Below, piece by piece: positions 37,419 to 40,005 of a DNA stretch of 40,005 nucleotides. The translations under genes and the position numbers were made by a program. A model generated the notes under the pieces. That model saw only the letters and a list, made by a program, of their open reading frames with translations. It ran no database searches and was not told the origin of the DNA. The DNA comes from Mycobacterium colombiense. GTDB lineage: Bacteria; Actinomycetota; Actinomycetes; Mycobacteriales; Mycobacteriaceae. Each line of letters opens with the position of its first letter. The first letter of the stretch is position 1. The DNA lies in contig NZ_QMEU01000035.1 in the NCBI RefSeq assembly GCF_003284975.1, forward strand, positions 1 to 40,005, in the 5' to 3' direction.

Positions 37419-37955
37419 TCACCGCGCTCGCAACAAGAACAGCCCGTAGGCGGCCACCGACTGCGCGTCGGCGATGACTCCTTCGCGAATCATCCGTTCG
37501 ACCTCGTCGCGCGAGAACCACGCGCTGCGCATGTCCTGCTCCTCATGTTCGAGCTCGACTTCTCCCTCGGCGATGCCGGTGGCCAGAAAGACCCAGCCCC
37601 GCTGACTGGTCATTCCCGGTGCGACGTCGAGCTGGCCGAGCGCCTCGAACGACGTTGCGCGCAGCCCGGTTTCCTCCCGCAGCTCGCGCTCGGCGAGCTC
37701 GGCCGGTTCTGCGTCGGCCAGTTCGGGAGCGGTGCCCTGGGGGAATTCCCAACGTCGCTCGCCGAGCGGATAGCGAAACTGCTCGACCAGCCGGAAGCGA
37801 TGCCCGTCGTAAGGCAGCACGAGCGCATAGGAGGGCTTGTCGACGACGCTGTAGATGCCCTGGCTGCCGTCCGGACGGCGGATGTCGTCCTCACGCAGCA
37901 CCATCCACGGGTTGCGGTAGATCTCCCGGCTCGCGAGGCATTCGATGAAAGTCAC
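37419..37955 (-). CDS. Nudix hydrolase, probable ADP-sugar pyrophosphatase type
   Basis: A 178-residue Nudix protein. The box begins at Gly74 (QGTAPELA) and ends RELREETGL at 90-98, so the catalytic helix and both metal-binding glutamates are present. The stretch from Gly to Arg is 16 residues against the canonical 14. The position of the domain and the N-terminal strand region (YSVVDKPSYALVLPY) resemble ADP-ribose pyrophosphatases. GTG 37955 is the start. It is divergent from the isomerase-like gene by 68 bases. Confidence 0.88.
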   Translation of the reverse strand: MTFIECLASREIYRNPWMVLREDDIRRPDGSQGIYSVVDKPSYALVLPYDGHRFRLVEQFRYPLGERRWEFPQGTAPELADAEPAELAERELREETGLRATSFEALGQLDVAPGMTSQRGWVFLATGIAEGEVELEHEEQDMRSAWFSRDEVERMIREGVIADAQSVAAYGLFLLRAR

Positions 37956-38023
37956 GCCCGCCAGTATTGCCGGGAATACCGCAACTCATCCGGCGGCGAC
38001 GGCGAGGAGTAGCGTCCGAAGCT

Positions 38024-38395
38024 ATGCCGTCGCCAGAGGCCATCACCGAGACCGTCAATCGCTACCTCGCGCTGGTCGCCACGGGCACCGCCGACGACAT
38101 CGTGGCGCTCTACGCCGACGACGCCACCATCGAGGACCCGATCGGCTCCGACATCCGCCGCGGGCATGATGCCATCCGCGCCTTCTACGCGGGGTTTCAG
38201 GACGCGAAGAAGGACACCGAACTCGCCGAAATACGGATCGGCGGCAGCGAGGCCGCCTTCTTCTGGCATCTGACGCTCGACGCCGGTGACAGCCGCACCC
38301 GGATCTCGCCCATTTCGACGATGTCGTTCGACGGGGACGCCAAGATCACGTCGATGCGCGCGTTCTGGTCACCCGCGGACGTTCGGGTCTTATAG
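38024..38395 (+). CDS. Ketosteroid-isomerase-like protein (SnoaL/NTF2 fold)
   Basis: A 123-residue single-domain protein that aligns along its length with bacterial delta5-3-ketosteroid isomerase. Tyr14 (NRYL) and the general base Asp38 (ATIEDPIGS) are at the exact Comamonas numbering. The third catalytic residue, Asp99 in that enzyme (IDHFRF), is replaced by Ser98 (ISTMSF). SMRAFW near the end is also family-like. I chose ATG 38024; a TAGCGT box eight bases upstream may be a promoter for a nearly leaderless mRNA. Substrate unknown; a steroid is plausible in a sterol-degrading genus. Confidence 0.85.
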   Translation: MPSPEAITETVNRYLALVATGTADDIVALYADDATIEDPIGSDIRRGHDAIRAFYAGFQDAKKDTELAEIRIGGSEAAFFWHLTLDAGDSRTRISPISTMSFDGDAKITSMRAFWSPADVRVL

Positions 38396-38421
38396 ACCCG
38401 CCAATCCTATTGGCAGCCCGC

Positions 38422-39432
38422 TCAACTCGGGATACGGCCCAGGATGCCCTGCACGAGGGTGGTGGCGTCGTCGCCGAGATCACGTCCGATGACGTCAACG
38501 TCGACCACGACGTTGGCCTTGGCCGCCAGGGCGCGCAACGCGCTGGTGTGCTGGCCGCCGACGTCGGTGGTTCGCCCGTTGTCCTGCACGGTCCCCAGGG
38601 TGCTGCGCACCGACGTCACCGGGCCGGTCTGCACCGGCGTCCCGACGCTGTAGATGCCGGAGATGCCGCCGTGCGAGTAGGTCAACTGCCTGCCGGCGCA
38701 ACCGTTGATGTGATTGATGGCGCTGGCGACGAAACCCTTTGCGGCCGCGGCGTTGTCGAACGTCGCGACGAACTCCGAAACCCCGTGCGGGAAACCGTTG
38801 GTGTGCTGACCCAGATCGACGCCGTAGATGGCGCGGTAACCGCTGTCGCGATAGGACGCCGTCAAGCCGTTGAACACCGCTTCGGTGCATTCCGGGGGAT
38901 CGAAGCTGTCGCCGGGCTGCAGTTCGTGCGTTTGCGTCCAGGTCTTGTTGACGTACATGCCGGGCGCCTTGATCAGGCCGGCGACGTCTTCCCCGGTGAG
39001 CACCAGCGACTGCATGCCTTCGGGGGTCACCGACGGTTCCGGCGGCGCTGCGACGGTGGCGCTCGGCTTCGCCGCCGCGCCCGGGGCGGTGGTGGCGCCG
39101 GAGTGCGCCGTCGGCTGGCCGGTCTGCCTGTTGCCCAGCGTCGCCCACAGCACCAGCGCCACCACGGCGATCACGGTGAAGGCGTACGACAGCGTCAGTC
39201 CAACCAGCGCGCGATTGCGGCCGCGCTCACCCCGTCGGCGAATGTCTTTGATGGCGAAGTGCCCCAACACGATTCCCACCGGGGCAAGTAGGAACGCAAA
39301 CACGACCGACAACGTGGCCAGCGTGTTCACCTCGTCCGACGGTGGGCGCGCGGGCGGTTGGGCGGGCGACGGGGGCGGCGCGCCCGGATCGAAGGGGTTG
39401 GGCCAACTGGGACCCGGCCAGCTAGCCGTCAT
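38422..39432 (-). CDS. DUF4190 membrane protein with PknH-like extracellular sensor domain
   Basis: A 336-residue protein. A Pro-rich cytoplasmic N-terminus (1-33), two membrane helices (about 37-60 and 78-99) of the DUF4190 type, a Ala/Thr/Pro linker (103-136), then a PknH-like sensor domain (about 140-336). Cys182 and Cys245 are the only cysteines in the domain, so one disulfide is expected where PknH has two. No kinase domain is present. Such stand-alone sensor proteins are common in mycobacteria, and their ligands are not known. Its ATG overlaps the upstream stop (ATGA). Confidence 0.87.
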   Translation of the reverse strand: MTASWPGPSWPNPFDPGAPPPSPAQPPARPPSDEVNTLATLSVVFAFLLAPVGIVLGHFAIKDIRRRGERGRNRALVGLTLSYAFTVIAVVALVLWATLGNRQTGQPTAHSGATTAPGAAAKPSATVAAPPEPSVTPEGMQSLVLTGEDVAGLIKAPGMYVNKTWTQTHELQPGDSFDPPECTEAVFNGLTASYRDSGYRAIYGVDLGQHTNGFPHGVSEFVATFDNAAAAKGFVASAINHINGCAGRQLTYSHGGISGIYSVGTPVQTGPVTSVRSTLGTVQDNGRTTDVGGQHTSALRALAAKANVVVDVDVIGRDLGDDATTLVQGILGRIPS

Positions 39433-39995
39433 GAGAAGGGGTCGTAGTCAGGGTCATTCGCGGGCGTCCTCGGAGGCGGTGCGGGACCGGCCGGCGGTTG
39501 CGCGAACGGCGGAGGCCGATGCGGGACGGGCGGCGGGAAGGCAGCGGATTGCGCAAAGGTCGATGCGGTAACGGGTGCAGGCGCGCGCTGGCGGAAGTAC
39601 GCGTTGGACTCCGGCAGCGCGAGCAATACGGCGGAGGCGACCGAAATGATGATCGTCGCGACCGCGCCCACATGCAGCAACTGAGCGAACCACGCCACCG
39701 ACCCGCCGGGGTCGACGGCGAAAATCGTTGCGCCGGCGGCTAATCCGAGGCCGCAGACGACCCACGTCACGATCCTGGCCCGGCTGCGGCCGCGATCGTC
39801 GAGCACACCCAGCGACACCACCAACGCGGCGACGACGATCAGCCCGGCGGCCGTCGCGACCAGCACCGGCCCCGACGTACTACCGCGTGCACGGAAATCC
39901 GAAATCGCCACCAGCACGGCGATGGCCGCCGCCAACAACAGCGCGGCGATGCCGGCGAACACATAGCTGCCGAAAAATACGGTGGCCGGGGACAT
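39429..39995 (-). CDS. Membrane protein of unknown function with Pro-rich tail
   Basis: A 188-residue protein with four membrane helices (about 8-30, 42-62, 76-94, 102-126) and a Pro/Ala-rich cytoplasmic tail (about 135-188, ending DPDYDPFS). No enzymatic motif is visible. It lies four bases overlapping with the PknH-sensor gene, so the two are probably made together. ATG 39995 is near the window edge, and a longer form beyond the edge cannot be excluded. Confidence 0.75.
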   Translation of the reverse strand: MSPATVFFGSYVFAGIAALLLAAAIAVLVAISDFRARGSTSGPVLVATAAGLIVVAALVVSLGVLDDRGRSRARIVTWVVCGLGLAAGATIFAVDPGGSVAWFAQLLHVGAVATIIISVASAVLLALPESNAYFRQRAPAPVTASTFAQSAAFPPPVPHRPPPFAQPPAGPAPPPRTPANDPDYDPFS

Positions 39996-40005
39996 ACCCG
40001 CGGCC

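Overview
The window is a stretch of core chromosome from a slow-growing Mycobacterium. The signs are high GC content, a single rRNA operon lying directly downstream of murA, the long helix-18 form of 16S rRNA, a tRNA-free 16S-23S spacer that resembles those of the M. avium complex and its relatives, the b-delta fusion subunit of ATP synthase, and DUF732, PknH-sensor and F420-dependent (DDN-type) proteins. The species cannot be fixed by reading alone. From about 3.5 to 35 kb the gene order matches, as far as I recall it, the M. tuberculosis Rv1292-Rv1317 region.

Layout. 1-3.4 kb is accessory: an MFS exporter divergent from a LysR regulator, with a perfect palindrome between them, and a membrane-bound diguanylate cyclase. 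3.5-5.6 kb holds the alkylation-repair pair Ada-AlkA fusion and Ogt, separated by a MIRU-like element. 5.65-11.1 kb is the rRNA operon on the minus strand (two tandem promoters, leader, 16S, spacer, 23S, 5S, strong terminator). 11.2-13.1 kb has murA and, divergently, a PduO-type cobalamin adenosyltransferase. 13.1-21.6 kb is a DUF2550 gene plus the whole ATP synthase operon (atpI-B-E-F-H-A-G-D-C). 21.8-28.1 kb is rho, rpmE, prfA, prmC, tsaC/sua5 and wecA. 28.3-34.8 kb is argS-lysA-hom-thrC-thrB. A tRNA-Arg(CCG) lies divergent from argS. 35-40 kb is a mixed set: a DDN-type oxidoreductase, a secreted protein with a LAS-metallopeptidase signature, a DUF732 protein, an exported protein of unknown role, a Nudix hydrolase, a ketosteroid-isomerase-like protein, and a membrane pair with a PknH-type sensor domain.

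From murA to argS almost everything on the minus strand belongs to growth: peptidoglycan precursor synthesis, ribosomal RNA, ATP synthesis, translation termination, transcription termination, arabinogalactan linker synthesis, and the aspartate-family amino acids needed for protein and for diaminopimelate-containing cell wall. Many adjacent genes overlap by four bases (ATGA or GTGA), which implies coupled translation.

I saw no CRISPR array, prophage, IS element or biosynthetic cluster. The most unusual items are the two MIRU-like insertions at gene junctions (one apparently supplying a new start codon for prmC), the pairing between rRNA leader and spacer, a terminator-like hairpin in the rRNA leader, the apparently leaderless murA promoter, and several proteins whose key residues depart from or reveal a family rule.
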